Notes: generated from the sequence alone by a model not told the origin. A DNA stretch of 64,000 bases from Arcobacter sp. CECT 8983 (GCF_004118855.1 NZ_PDKF01000024.1:1-64000), one strand, 5' to 3'. Counted from the stretch's first letter, positions 17,029-27,257 are shown. Translations and numbers: made by a program.

Positions 17029-19120
17029 TTTTTAACTCCTCTTCTAAGATTTCTTGGTCACATTTTGGACAATATTCATACTCTCCATTTATATATCCAT
17101 GTTTAGGACAAATTGAAAAAACAGGAGTAATAGTAATATATGGCAAAGTATAATTTGATATAACATTTTGAACTAACTTTCTGCAAGCTTCACTACTTGA
17201 AAGTTTTTCTTTCATATATAAGTGTAAAACTGTTCCACCTGTATATTTTCCTTGTAAATCATCTTGTAAATCTAAAGCTTCAAAAACATCTTCTGTATAA
17301 TCAACAGGAAGTTGAGAAGAGTTAGTATAATAAATATTTTTATCGAATCCTGCTTGTAAAATATTTTTGTATCTTTTTTTGTCTTCTTTTGCAAACCTAT
17401 AGGTAGTTCCTTCTGCTGGTGTTGCTTCAAGATTATATAAATTTCCTGTCTCTTCTTGATACTGAACCATCTTATCTCTCATAAAATCTAAAATCTCATG
17501 GGCAAAAATAATTCCATCTTCCTTTGAAATATCAAACTCCTCTTGAGAAAAGTTTAATATCATCTCATTTATACCATTTACTCCAATAGTAGAAAAGTGA
17601 TTATTGAAGTTTGGAAGATATCTTTTTGTATATGGGAATAGTCCTCTTTCATACATTTCATTTACAAAAACTCTCTTTTTTTCTAAAGTTGATTTTGCTA
17701 AATCCATTAACTCTTCAAGTTTTTCAAAAAGCTTTTCTTTGTTTCCTTGATATAAATACCCTAACCTTGCCATATTTATGGTTACTACACCTATACTTCC
17801 TGTCATTTCAGCACTTCCAAAAAGACCACCACCTCTTTTTAAAAGCTCTCTTAAGTCTAATTGTAATCTACAACACATAGACCTAACGTGACCTGGTTTA
17901 TATGCCTTATCATTTGGTATTAAATTTCCTACTTCATCTTTAGTATATTGACTTCCTATAAAGTTTTGAAAGTATGAACTTCCTATTTTCGCTGTATTTT
18001 CAAATAAAAGGTCAGTATTTTCTCCATGCCAATCAAAATCTTCTGTGATATTTACTGTAGGAATTGGGAAAGTAAAAGGTTGTCCTGTTTTGTCACCTTC
18101 TGTCATAACTTCATAATAAGCTTTATTTATCATATCCATCTGCTTTTGAAAAGCTTTATATGTCATATCAGTTAAAGACTCAAAGCCTTTATTTTTTGCT
18201 CTTTGAAGTAACTCTTCATCTTCTATACCTTCAAAAAGATGATGTTGTTTTTTAGTTGGTATTTGATCTTTTAAATCCTCTGGTACTGTCCAATCAATAG
18301 TTATATTTGTAAAAGGACTTTGTCCCCATCGTGCTGGAACATTTAAGTTATAAATAAAACTTCTAATATTTTTCTTTACTTCCTTAAATGATAATTTATC
18401 TTTGAAAACATAAGGTGCTAAATAAGTATCAAAAGAAGAAAAAGCTTGTGCTCCTGCCCATTCACTTTGTAAAATACCTAAAAAGTTTGCCATTTGACCT
18501 AAGGCTTCTCTAAAATGATTTGGAGCTGTACTTTCTACTCTTCCTCTTACTCCATTAAAGCCTTCATCAAGTAATACCCTTAGACTCCAACCTGCACAAT
18601 AACCACTTAAACAATCTAAATCATGAATGTGATAATCAGCATTTCTATGGGCATAACCTTCTTCTTTTGAATATACTTTATCTAACCAGTAGTTTGCTAT
18701 AACCTTTCCTGCTGTATTGTTTATAAGACCTGCATGAGAATAACCAGTATTTGAGTTTGCTTTAATTCTCCAATCACTTCCATTTATGTATTCTTCAATA
18801 GTTTGAGTAGAGTTTATATATGTAGTATCTTCTTCTAAACCTAAAACTTGTTCTCTTTGTAACTTATGCAGATGTCTATATAACATAAATGATTTCATTA
18901 CATCGAAATATCTTGCTTTGAATAGTTCATTTTCAATAATATCTTGGATATCTTCAACTGCAACTACTCTTTTTTGCTCAATAATTGCTAATACATTAAA
19001 ATAAACCGATGAGTCAAAAGTTGTATGTGCACTTTTAAAAGCTTTTTTTATTGCATCTTTAATTTTATAAGAATGAAAATCTTCATATGTTCCATCTCTT
19101 TTTAATATTTTATTTACCAT
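17009..19120 (-). CDS. nrdD: Anaerobic class III ribonucleoside-triphosphate reductase, main chain
   Basis: 703 residues. An N-terminal ATP-cone (about 1-90, starting MVNKILKRDG) gives allosteric control; the catalytic barrel contains cysteines that form the thiyl radical, and the end carries the zinc-type CPKHGY...YCPKC motif. It reduces ribonucleoside triphosphates without oxygen. The chain stops about 13 residues after the last zinc cysteine and lacks the RV-x-GY glycyl-radical segment, which lies in the next overlapping gene. The ATG at 19120 has AAAGG seven bases upstream; a GTG at 19135 would overlap this site. Confidence 0.93.
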   Translation of the reverse strand: MVNKILKRDGTYEDFHSYKIKDAIKKAFKSAHTTFDSSVYFNVLAIIEQKRVVAVEDIQDIIENELFKARYFDVMKSFMLYRHLHKLQREQVLGLEEDTTYINSTQTIEEYINGSDWRIKANSNTGYSHAGLINNTAGKVIANYWLDKVYSKEEGYAHRNADYHIHDLDCLSGYCAGWSLRVLLDEGFNGVRGRVESTAPNHFREALGQMANFLGILQSEWAGAQAFSSFDTYLAPYVFKDKLSFKEVKKNIRSFIYNLNVPARWGQSPFTNITIDWTVPEDLKDQIPTKKQHHLFEGIEDEELLQRAKNKGFESLTDMTYKAFQKQMDMINKAYYEVMTEGDKTGQPFTFPIPTVNITEDFDWHGENTDLLFENTAKIGSSYFQNFIGSQYTKDEVGNLIPNDKAYKPGHVRSMCCRLQLDLRELLKRGGGLFGSAEMTGSIGVVTINMARLGYLYQGNKEKLFEKLEELMDLAKSTLEKKRVFVNEMYERGLFPYTKRYLPNFNNHFSTIGVNGINEMILNFSQEEFDISKEDGIIFAHEILDFMRDKMVQYQEETGNLYNLEATPAEGTTYRFAKEDKKRYKNILQAGFDKNIYYTNSSQLPVDYTEDVFEALDLQDDLQGKYTGGTVLHLYMKEKLSSSEACRKLVQNVISNYTLPYITITPVFSICPKHGYINGEYEYCPKCDQEILEEELKNAKLRA

Positions 19121-19176
19121 TTTTTTACCTTTCACGATAGCAATATTAAAGCTTTCGTACTTAAAAAATAATAATT

Positions 19177-19198
19177 AAAAAAGTCACAAAAAAGTCAC
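19177..19198. repeat. Two tandem copies of an 11-mer in the nrdD/purK divergent promoter region
   Basis: AAAAAAGTCAC occurs twice head to tail without spacer. An 11-base period is one helical turn, as expected for tandem half-sites of an OmpR-type regulator. It lies 57 bases upstream of the nrdD start and about 160 upstream of purK. Function is inferred only. Confidence 0.45.
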
Positions 19199-19361
19199 TA
19201 CTTAGACTATATAATCGAGTTTTATAAATAAATAGTCAAGTAAAATCTTTTTCATTTTATAAAAAGCAATTATTAGATATAATATCTACCTTTTAAGAAA
19301 ACAAAAAAGTTATAAAAAGTGTTTAATACAACTACACAAAAAACTATTGGAGAAAAGATTG

Positions 19362-20516
19362 ATGGATAAAAACTTTAACTATTCTAGTTTAAAGCTTGGA
19401 ATTATTGGTGGTGGACAGTTAGGTAAGATTATGTCTCAAAAAGCTAAAAAGATGGGATTTCATGTAACTATACTAGACCCAACATTTAACTGTCCTGCGG
19501 CACAAGTTTCAGACAAGCATATCATGGGTGGATTCTATGATAAAGAAAAACTAGAACAATTAGTTCAAGAAAATGATGTTACAACTTTTGAATTAGAACA
19601 TGTAGATACTGCTATTTTAAAAAAGTTATATGATGGTGGTCATAATATTCATCCTTCTCCATACGTAATGGAATTAATTCAAAATAAATATGAACAAAAA
19701 AAACTTTTAGATGAAAAAGGTATTCCAGTGCCAGCATACAAAGATGTAAAATCAAAAGAAGATTTAAGTGCATTTGGTTTTCCAGTTGTACAAAAAGCTA
19801 AACTTGGTGGATATGATGGACAAGGTGTTCAAGTATTAAAATCTTTAGAAGATGTTGAAACTAAAGCACTTAAAGGAGAATCTTTTATTGAAGAGATGGT
19901 TGACATTGATAAAGAGCTTGCAGTTATTGTTGCTAGAAACATAGAAGGTCAAATGAAATGTTATCCTGTAGTTGAGATGCTTTTTGATGAAAGAGTCAAT
20001 ATCTGTGACTCTGTAATGGCTCCTGCAAGAATTTCTAAAGAGATTGAAGAAAAATCTTTAGAAATTTGTAAAAAATCAATTGAAGCTTTAGATGGTGTTG
20101 GTATTTTTGGGGTAGAATTATTTTTAACAAAATCTGGAGAGATTCAAGTAAATGAAATTGCTCCTAGACCACATAACTCAGGTCACTATACAGTAGAAGC
20201 ATGTGCGACATCTCAATTTGAACAAATTATTCGTGCTGTTACAAACTTACCATTAGGTTCTACTAAATTAATTTCTCCTGCAGTGATGGTTAACTTACTT
20301 GGAGAACAAGGATATGAAGGTGAACCTTTTATTGAAGGAATTCATGATGCATTAGAGATTCCTGAATTATCTTTTCACTTTTATGGAAAATCTTTTACAA
20401 AACCATTTAGAAAAATGGGACATATTACAGTATTAGATGATGATATTAATATAGCACTAAAGAAAGCAAATAAAGCAAAAGAGATTTTAAAAATTAAAGG
20501 GAGCAAAAAAGTATGA
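19362..20516 (+). CDS. purK: N5-carboxyaminoimidazole ribonucleotide synthase
   Basis: 384 residues, ATP-grasp fold. The N-terminal [12 protein letters not shown] and later [11 protein letters not shown] are PurK signatures. It makes N5-CAIR from AIR, ATP and bicarbonate in purine synthesis. The ATG at 19362 has GGAG about nine bases upstream; a TTG at 19347 in the same frame overlaps that site. The stop codon overlaps the purE start by four bases. Confidence 0.95.
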   Translation: MDKNFNYSSLKLGIIGGGQLGKIMSQKAKKMGFHVTILDPTFNCPAAQVSDKHIMGGFYDKEKLEQLVQENDVTTFELEHVDTAILKKLYDGGHNIHPSPYVMELIQNKYEQKKLLDEKGIPVPAYKDVKSKEDLSAFGFPVVQKAKLGGYDGQGVQVLKSLEDVETKALKGESFIEEMVDIDKELAVIVARNIEGQMKCYPVVEMLFDERVNICDSVMAPARISKEIEEKSLEICKKSIEALDGVGIFGVELFLTKSGEIQVNEIAPRPHNSGHYTVEACATSQFEQIIRAVTNLPLGSTKLISPAVMVNLLGEQGYEGEPFIEGIHDALEIPELSFHFYGKSFTKPFRKMGHITVLDDDINIALKKANKAKEILKIKGSKKV

Positions 20517-21055
20517 GCCAAGTAGAAAATAAACCACTTGTAGGAATTATTATGGGGTCTGACTCTGATTTACCAGTTATGAGTGCAGCAGCTGATATGT
20601 GTGAGAAGTTTGGAATAGATTATGAAGTAACAATTGTTTCAGCACATAGAACACCAGAAAGATTAGTTAAATATGCAACTAAAGCAGAAAAAAAAGGACT
20701 AAGAGTTATTATTGCAGGAGCTGGTGGAGCTGCACATTTACCAGGTATGGTTGCATCTATGACTGCACTTCCTGTTATTGGAGTTCCTGTTAAGGGATCT
20801 AATTTAGAAGGAATGGACTCACTTTTATCAATTGTTCAAATGCCAGGAGGAGTTCCTGTTGCAACAGTTGCAGTTAATGGAGCTAAAAATGCAGGTATTT
20901 TAGCTGCACAAATGATTGGTATAAAATCTAAAGAAGTTAGAAAGAAAGTATCAGAATATAAAAAAGAGATGCTTGATGAGGTTAATGCAAAAATTGAAAA
21001 GCTTGAAGATATTAAATATAAAAAATATTTAGAGCAAATGCCAAAGAAAAAGTAA
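20513..21055 (+). CDS. purE: N5-carboxyaminoimidazole ribonucleotide mutase
   Basis: 180 residues. [22 protein letters not shown] and [12 protein letters not shown] are the class I PurE active-site motifs, which move the carboxyl group of N5-CAIR to give CAIR. Start overlaps purK (ATGA), so the two are translationally coupled and act in consecutive steps. Confidence 0.96.
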   Translation: MSQVENKPLVGIIMGSDSDLPVMSAAADMCEKFGIDYEVTIVSAHRTPERLVKYATKAEKKGLRVIIAGAGGAAHLPGMVASMTALPVIGVPVKGSNLEGMDSLLSIVQMPGGVPVATVAVNGAKNAGILAAQMIGIKSKEVRKKVSEYKKEMLDEVNAKIEKLEDIKYKKYLEQMPKKK

Positions 21056-21121
21056 AACGATATAAGTTAAAGTAAAGGCACTTAATATATAATTTGTGCT
21101 TTTATTACAAAGGGGTACCCG

Positions 21122-22054
21122 ATGAGACATTTTTTAACATTAAAAGATTATTCAAAAGAAGAAATTTTAGAAATATTAGAATTAGCACATAAAATAAAAA
21201 AAGAGACTAAAAAAGGTGTATTTAAAGACTATATGCCAAAAAATACTCTAGGAATGATTTTTGAAAAATCAAGTACTAGAACAAGAGTTAGTTTCGAAGT
21301 TGGTATTTATCAACTAGGTGGTGTAGGTTTATTTTTATCATCAAATGACATTCAACTAGGAAGAGGTGAGCCTATGAGTGACACTTCTAGAGTAGTTTCT
21401 AGTATGGTTGATATGGTTATGATTAGAACTTTTGCACAATCAAAAATTGAAGAGTTTGCTAAATATTCTAAAGTTCCTGTTATAAATGGACTTACAACTG
21501 AGTATCACCCAGTACAACTTATGGCTGATTATATGACTATCCAAGAAGCAAAATTAGATAAAGATTTAGTTGTTGCTTATATTGGAGATGGAAATAATCT
21601 TGCTCACTCTTGGTTAATGTTAGCTTCAAAACTTGGGTTTGAACTTAGAATTGCTACGCCAAAAGGTTATGAAGTAGATGAAAACATTTTAAATGATGCT
21701 TTAGAGTTTGCAAAAGAATCAGGAGCAAAAATCTCTATTGGAAATGACCCTAAAGAAGCTTGTAAAGATGCAACAGTTATCACAACTGATACTTGGGTTT
21801 CTATGGGACAAGAAGAAGAGAAAGAACAAAGACTAAAAGATTTTGATGGATATATTGTAGATGATGCTATGATGAAACTAGGTAGCAAAAATGCGAAATT
21901 CTTACACTGTTTACCTGCTTATAGAGGTTATGAAGTAAGTGATGATGTTATTGAAGGTCAAGATAGTTTAGTTTTTGAAGAAGCAGAAAATAGATTACAT
22001 GCACAAAAAGGTGTAATGGTTTGGCTTCATAACTTAAGAAAAAAAGAACAATAA
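21122..22054 (+). CDS. argF: Ornithine carbamoyltransferase
   Basis: 310 residues. [10 protein letters not shown] is the carbamoyl-phosphate loop and HCLPAYRG the ornithine-site motif. It forms citrulline in arginine synthesis; argG is in this window at 38584 in a different unit. A weak 8-bp hairpin (21074-21081 with 21096-21103) lies in the 66-base gap after purE and may be a terminator or attenuator. The stop codon overlaps the hemN start by one base. Confidence 0.96.
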   Translation: MRHFLTLKDYSKEEILEILELAHKIKKETKKGVFKDYMPKNTLGMIFEKSSTRTRVSFEVGIYQLGGVGLFLSSNDIQLGRGEPMSDTSRVVSSMVDMVMIRTFAQSKIEEFAKYSKVPVINGLTTEYHPVQLMADYMTIQEAKLDKDLVVAYIGDGNNLAHSWLMLASKLGFELRIATPKGYEVDENILNDALEFAKESGAKISIGNDPKEACKDATVITTDTWVSMGQEEEKEQRLKDFDGYIVDDAMMKLGSKNAKFLHCLPAYRGYEVSDDVIEGQDSLVFEEAENRLHAQKGVMVWLHNLRKKEQ

Positions 22055-23421
22055 TGATTGATTTTAAAAAATTTGAAAAATATTCGAGACCTGGACCTAG
22101 ATATACTTCATATCCAACGGCTCCAGAGTTTTCAGAAAGTTTTACGCAAGAAGATTTAAAAAACTACTTCAAAAATCAAGATAGTAAAAGAAATCTATCT
22201 TTATATTTACATTTACCATTTTGTAGATCTGCCTGTTATTTTTGTGGTTGTAATGTAATTTTTACATCAAAAGAGGATAAAAAAGTTAGATATTTAGAAT
22301 ATTTACAAAAAGAGCTAAATATTTTAAAACAATATCTAAATACTTCTAGAGAAGTGTCTCAAATGCACTTTGGTGGAGGAACTCCAACATTCTTCTCACC
22401 TTCTCAATTAGAAGAAGTTATTTCTATGATAAAAGAGGTTTTCCCTAATTTTAGTGCAGATGCTGAAATTTCTTGTGAAGTTGATCCTAGATATTTTACA
22501 AAAGAGCATATGGATGTACTTAAAGCTGGTGGTTTTAATAGACTTTCATTTGGTGTACAAGACTTAAATGAGAAAGTACAAAAAACTATTCATAGAATTC
22601 AACCATATGAAACAACTCAAAATGTAATGAATATTGCAAGAGAAGCTGGAATTAAATCTATTAATATTGATTTAATTTATGGACTTCCTCATCAAAACAA
22701 AAAAACATTCCATGAAACTATTGAAAAGGTTATACAATTAAATCCTGATAGATTAGCTGTATTTAACTACGCTCATGTTCCATGGCTTATGAAAACAATG
22801 AGAAAGTTTGATGAATCAACTTTTGCTCCACCATCAGAAAAATTAGAGATTTTAAAAGACACTATTGAGTTTTTTACAACAAATGGTTATAAAATGGTTG
22901 GAATGGATCACTTTGCAAAACCTGAAGATGAACTATTTAAAGCTATTGAAAAAGGTGAACTTCATAGAAATTTCCAAGGTTATACTACCAAAGGTGGTGC
23001 TGATTTAATAGGAATTGGAGTTACTTCTATAGGAAATGGTGTTGACTATTATGCACAAAATTTTAAAGACTTAAAACAGTATGAAACTGCTATTGATAAC
23101 GGTGACTTACCTATTTTTAAAGGTTATAAGTTAAGTGGTGATGATATCTTAAGACAATATGTAATAATGGAGCTTATGAGTAACTTCTCTTTAAATATAA
23201 AAAGAGTAGAAGAAAACTTTAATATAGATTTTAATGAATACTTTGATGATGCGATAGAAGCTTTAGGTGAGTTTGAGCAAGCCCAACTTGTAGAAATTAC
23301 AGAAGATAAAATCCAAGTATCACAAACAGGAACAATGCTAATTAGAAATATTTGTATGCCATTTGATGCATATTTAAATAAGATTCCTGAAAACAAAAGA
23401 AGGTTTAGTAAAACAATATAA
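22054..23421 (+). CDS. hemN: Oxygen-independent coproporphyrinogen III dehydrogenase
   Basis: 455 residues. The radical-SAM site is FCRSACYFCGCN, giving the CxxxCxxCxC pattern specific to HemN, and the N terminus YSRPGPRYTSYPTAPEF is characteristic. It decarboxylates coproporphyrinogen III without oxygen in heme synthesis. One-base TAATG overlaps join it to argF before and the iron-sulfur gene after. Confidence 0.96.
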   Translation: MIDFKKFEKYSRPGPRYTSYPTAPEFSESFTQEDLKNYFKNQDSKRNLSLYLHLPFCRSACYFCGCNVIFTSKEDKKVRYLEYLQKELNILKQYLNTSREVSQMHFGGGTPTFFSPSQLEEVISMIKEVFPNFSADAEISCEVDPRYFTKEHMDVLKAGGFNRLSFGVQDLNEKVQKTIHRIQPYETTQNVMNIAREAGIKSINIDLIYGLPHQNKKTFHETIEKVIQLNPDRLAVFNYAHVPWLMKTMRKFDESTFAPPSEKLEILKDTIEFFTTNGYKMVGMDHFAKPEDELFKAIEKGELHRNFQGYTTKGGADLIGIGVTSIGNGVDYYAQNFKDLKQYETAIDNGDLPIFKGYKLSGDDILRQYVIMELMSNFSLNIKRVEENFNIDFNEYFDDAIEALGEFEQAQLVEITEDKIQVSQTGTMLIRNICMPFDAYLNKIPENKRRFSKTI

Positions 23422-24719
23422 TGGCTAAGTTAGAAAAATTTAATTACACTGCTATTTCAGACGATTGTGTTAAATGTGGTAAATGTAAACCTGTATGTAC
23501 AATTTTTAATATAAATCAAGATGAAGCAACATCACCTAGAGGTTTTATTGACTTATTAGGTGCATATGAAAGAGATGAGTTAGAACTTGATAAAAATGCA
23601 AAAGACATTTTTGAGTCATGTTTTTTATGTACTAACTGTGTTGAAGTATGTCCTAATGACTTACCAACAGATATGATTATTGAGCAAGTAAGAAGTGATA
23701 TTGCAAAAAAATATGGTATAGCTTGGTATAAAAGATTATTCTTCTTCCTTTTAAGACACAGAAAAACTATGGATTTTTTATCAAAACTAGGATGGATGTT
23801 TCAAACATGTGCATTAAAAATAAATGAAAAAAAAGAGTCTGCACTACCTAGATTTTCTTTACCAATTGTAAAAAAAGATAGAGCTTTACCTTATGCTGAT
23901 TCAAAATCTTTTTTAAATAAATATCCTGAGAATATTTCATCAAATAAAAAAGATATTGTTGATTCTAAGAAAAATAAAGTTGCTATATTTATTGGTTGTA
24001 TGAGTAATTATACTTACACCAAAACAGGTGATTCATTAGTAAAAATTCTTAAAAAACTTGAACTTGATATTTTTATTCCTAAAAAACAATTATGTTGTGG
24101 TGCACCTGCATACTTTACAGGAGCATTTGATACAGTTGATTTCTTAGTAAAACATAATATTGAATACTTTGAGTCTTGGATTGATGATGTAGATGCTATC
24201 ATTATTCCTGAAGCTACTTGTAGTGCTATGATAAACCAAGACTGGGAACACTATTTACATGACCAACCTGAGTGGAAAGAAAGAGCAGCTAAAATTTCTA
24301 AAAAAGTTTATATGGCTACAAAATGGCTTGAAAACAATACAGAATTAAAAGATATTCTTGCGAAATCAAATAAAAAGATGAATGAGCTAGTTACTTATCA
24401 TGATCCATGTCATGCAAAGAAAATGCAAAACGTATGGCAAGAGCCAAGAAATCTTTTAAAACAAAACTATAATTTACAAGAGATGAGTGATTCAAACAGA
24501 TGTTGTGGCTTTGGTGGTGTTACTATGCAAACAGAAAAATATGATTTTGCAAAAGCAGCAGGACTTCCAAAAGCAGCAATGATAAAAGATACAAAAGCTC
24601 AAATTGTTAGTGCTGAATGTTCTGCATGTAGAATGCAAATTACAAACTCTTTACACCAAGCTGATGTAGATGTTGAGTTTAAAAATCCTATTGAATTAAT
24701 TGCAGAAGCTATTGACTAA
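23421..24719 (+). CDS. 4Fe-4S binding (Fe-S)-oxidoreductase with two CCG domains
   Basis: 432 residues. Two ferredoxin-type clusters near the N terminus (CVKCGKCKPVC and CFLCTNCVEVCPND) are followed by two cysteine-rich CCG domains (CCGAPAYF and CCGFGGV). This layout is that of GlpC, GlcF and LutA-type electron-transfer subunits of flavin-dependent dehydrogenases. No FAD subunit is adjacent. Its position between hemN and lgt, with one-base overlaps on both sides, suggests a role coupled to hemN, perhaps electron supply, but that is inference. Confidence 0.85.
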   Translation: MAKLEKFNYTAISDDCVKCGKCKPVCTIFNINQDEATSPRGFIDLLGAYERDELELDKNAKDIFESCFLCTNCVEVCPNDLPTDMIIEQVRSDIAKKYGIAWYKRLFFFLLRHRKTMDFLSKLGWMFQTCALKINEKKESALPRFSLPIVKKDRALPYADSKSFLNKYPENISSNKKDIVDSKKNKVAIFIGCMSNYTYTKTGDSLVKILKKLELDIFIPKKQLCCGAPAYFTGAFDTVDFLVKHNIEYFESWIDDVDAIIIPEATCSAMINQDWEHYLHDQPEWKERAAKISKKVYMATKWLENNTELKDILAKSNKKMNELVTYHDPCHAKKMQNVWQEPRNLLKQNYNLQEMSDSNRCCGFGGVTMQTEKYDFAKAAGLPKAAMIKDTKAQIVSAECSACRMQITNSLHQADVDVEFKNPIELIAEAID

Positions 24720-25537
24720 TGGAATTTTGGCGAAATATATATTCTCATTTTGATCCTATAGCAATAAGTATAGGTTCTATTAATGTTCATTGGTATGGAA
24801 TCATGTATGCCCTTGCCCTACTTTCTGCAATTTTTGTAGCAAAGTGGCTAATAAAAAAAGATAATTTACCTATTTCTTCTGACCTATTTGATTCTTATAT
24901 CTGGTGGGTTGAAATAGGTGTTATTTTAGGAGCAAGACTTGGTTATATAATTTTTTATGACCCTAATACAATGTATTACCTAACTCATCCTTGGCAAATA
25001 TTTAATCCTTTTATAAATGGTGAGTTTACAGGAATCTCTGGAATGAGTTATCATGGAGCTTTTATAGGCTTTTTAATTGCTTCCTTACTATTTTGTAGAA
25101 AACATAAAGTATCTTTTTGGTTTTTAGCTGATATTGCTGTACTTGGTATTAGTGCAGGATATGTATTTGGTAGAATTGGTAACTTCTTTAATCAAGAGTT
25201 AGTAGGAAGAACTACAGATGTTTCTTGGGGAATTTATGTAAATGGAATATTAAGACATCCTTCACAGCTTTATGAAGCAGTTTTAGAAGGCTTATTAATA
25301 TTTACTATTCTTTACTATTTTAGAAATAAAAAGAGCTTTGATGGACAATTAGCAATTATGTATGGAGTTTTATACTCTATTGCAAGAATTATTGCAGAAT
25401 TATTTAGACAACCTGATGTTCAACTGGGATTTATCTATAGTGACTGGCTTACAATGGGAATGTTAATTTCAGGAATATTTGCAATATTTAGTTTAAGTGT
25501 ACTACTTGTAATAGATAAAAAAAGAAAGACTACCTAA
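24719..25537 (+). CDS. lgt: Phosphatidylglycerol-prolipoprotein diacylglyceryl transferase
   Basis: 272 residues, seven membrane helices. GRIGNFFNQELVGR and HPSQLYEA are the Lgt signatures. It adds diacylglycerol to the lipobox cysteine of prolipoproteins; two small lipoproteins are encoded in this window. Last gene of the argF-hemN operon; its 3' end overlaps the convergent signalling gene by eight bases. Confidence 0.96.
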   Translation: MEFWRNIYSHFDPIAISIGSINVHWYGIMYALALLSAIFVAKWLIKKDNLPISSDLFDSYIWWVEIGVILGARLGYIIFYDPNTMYYLTHPWQIFNPFINGEFTGISGMSYHGAFIGFLIASLLFCRKHKVSFWFLADIAVLGISAGYVFGRIGNFFNQELVGRTTDVSWGIYVNGILRHPSQLYEAVLEGLLIFTILYYFRNKKSFDGQLAIMYGVLYSIARIIAELFRQPDVQLGFIYSDWLTMGMLISGIFAIFSLSVLLVIDKKRKTT

Positions 25538-26816
25538 CGGTAATCTTTCCATACTGTTTTTCATAAGCTTCAATCAAATCCTCTAAATCAGCAATTTTCT
25601 TTCTATATTCATCTATATAACCTTGTAAAGTTTTAATTGCTTCTTGTGACTTTTCTATTTTTTCAGTGATTAAAGCATTTTTCTTTTTAAAACTATTATA
25701 TTTTTCTAAAGAAATAACAGCAGTTTTATGAAGCTTCTCTACTTTTTCTTGATAGGCTTTTTGCATATTATCAAGCTTATCATTAGACTCTTTATATTTT
25801 CTTTCTAATGATAAGATTCTTCCTTTATCATCATTATGTTTTTCCCTAAGAGTTTTTATTTGGTCATTAAGTCCTTGAATAAATTTAGCCATCTTTTCAT
25901 CAGTTTCCATCTTTGCTGCATGTACAGCATCATGAAATTCTTCTTGTAGCTGTTTTTCATGTTTTACTTTTTGAGACTTCTGATGCATAATATATTTTTT
26001 TAATTTATGCTTTTCTTCTTCTTGCTCAGTTATTAAAAATCTACTTCCTACGTATTTTTCAATATTTCCTTCATTATCTAAAATAGGGAAAATAGTAGCT
26101 TGTACATAATATGTACTGCCATCTTTTGCTTTGTTTTTTAGCTTACCTTTCCAAGTTTGTTTATTTTGAATAGTTTCCCAAAGATTTCTATAAACTGCTT
26201 TTGAAACATCTGGATGTCTTACTATATTATGAGGTTTTCCAATAAGCTCTTCTTTTGAATAACCAGAAACTTCACAAAAAATATCATTTGCATATGTTAT
26301 AACTCCATTTAAGTCTGTTTCACTTACAAGGTTCTCTTTGTCTAATATATCTTTATATATTACAAGTTCATTTCTTTGTTTTTCTACAACTTTTTTATTT
26401 GCTAAGTCTTCTAATATTTTATGCATAATTTTAAGAGTTGTATTAAGTTGAATGGGTTTTACAATATAATCCGTTATTTTTAATTTAATTGTATTGATTA
26501 ATTGATTAATATCGTTGAAGATAGTAACAATAAGAACTGGTATATCAGTATTTTCTTCTCTAACTTTTGAAAGAAAGTCAATTCCATCAAGGTTAGGCAT
26601 TTCAATATCAGTTAAAATTAGATCAATTTCTGATTTATGATCTTGGAAAAGCTCTAAACCTTCTTTACCGTCACTTCCAACTAAAATTTTTTTAAAAATT
26701 TTTTCAAAGACTGATAAAGTATCTTTTCTTATTTGTTCATCTGGTTCTAAATATAATAGTGTTGATTGATTTAAAATTGTGTCAGAAAACTGACTAATTT
26801 GACTCGATGTATCCAT
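25530..26816 (-). CDS. Receiver - Aer-like PAS - coiled-coil protein
   Basis: 428 residues, cytoplasmic. A receiver domain (about 18-135; Asp70 in TDIEMPNLDG, lysine in VKPIQ) is followed by a PAS domain (about 155-265) with HNIVRHPDVSKAVY, the Aer-type pattern also seen in the kinase at 14358, and then about 150 residues of predicted coiled coil with regular Leu/Lys/Glu periodicity. There is no enzymatic or DNA-binding output, so it probably works by protein interaction. Last gene of a four-gene minus-strand cluster and overlapping its upstream neighbour by 23 bases. Confidence 0.85.
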   Translation of the reverse strand: MDTSSQISQFSDTILNQSTLLYLEPDEQIRKDTLSVFEKIFKKILVGSDGKEGLELFQDHKSEIDLILTDIEMPNLDGIDFLSKVREENTDIPVLIVTIFNDINQLINTIKLKITDYIVKPIQLNTTLKIMHKILEDLANKKVVEKQRNELVIYKDILDKENLVSETDLNGVITYANDIFCEVSGYSKEELIGKPHNIVRHPDVSKAVYRNLWETIQNKQTWKGKLKNKAKDGSTYYVQATIFPILDNEGNIEKYVGSRFLITEQEEEKHKLKKYIMHQKSQKVKHEKQLQEEFHDAVHAAKMETDEKMAKFIQGLNDQIKTLREKHNDDKGRILSLERKYKESNDKLDNMQKAYQEKVEKLHKTAVISLEKYNSFKKKNALITEKIEKSQEAIKTLQGYIDEYRKKIADLEDLIEAYEKQYGKITVR

Positions 26817-27054
26817 ATTCTATTGCCAGTTCTTCAATTTTCTTTTGCAATAGATCAATTCTCCAGCCATGTCTATTTCCAAAGTTTTCAATTTCTACTT
26901 CTCTTTGTTCAGGAGTACAAAAAACAAAAATTCTTTTTAAAAATGGTTTTGGTACCTGTATTGCAATTAATTGAAAATAGTTCTCTTTACAGCTTCTTGA
27001 ACAAAAAGCTTTACTCATAGCAATTTTTTTACCACAGTATGGACAATGTGACAT
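26794..27054 (-). CDS. Small zinc-finger-like protein, 86 residues
   Basis: CPYCGKK near the N terminus and CSRSCKENY shortly after form a four-cysteine treble-clef or YacG-like zinc module; the rest is mixed charged and hydrophobic. The start codon overlaps the stop of the 67-residue gene upstream (TAATG), and its end overlaps the receiver-PAS gene by 23 bases, so all are translationally linked. Function unknown. Confidence 0.7.
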   Translation of the reverse strand: MSHCPYCGKKIAMSKAFCSRSCKENYFQLIAIQVPKPFLKRIFVFCTPEQREVEIENFGNRHGWRIDLLQKKIEELAIEYGYIESN

Positions 27055-27257
27055 TAATATCTTCTCCCCTCTTCTTTCGGTATTATTTTATAAAGTTTTG
27101 CATTAGTTACATCTTGTAAATATTTTGGTTCAACATCATGTAAAGCAATTATTTCAACTTCTTTACCGTTCATCAACCAAGCCTTATTTGTATCAATAAT
27201 AACTTCGTCTTGAAATAATTGAATTAATTCACTTTTTGATAATATTTTTTCTTCCAT
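27054..27257 (-). CDS. Hypothetical protein, 67 residues
   Basis: Short soluble protein without cysteines or signal peptide. It lies 20 bases after the winged-helix regulator gene and overlaps the next gene by one base. I recognise no family. Its place between a receiver protein and a zinc-finger protein suggests an accessory role in the same signalling unit. Confidence 0.65.
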   Translation of the reverse strand: MEEKILSKSELIQLFQDEVIIDTNKAWLMNGKEVEIIALHDVEPKYLQDVTNAKLYKIIPKEEGRRY

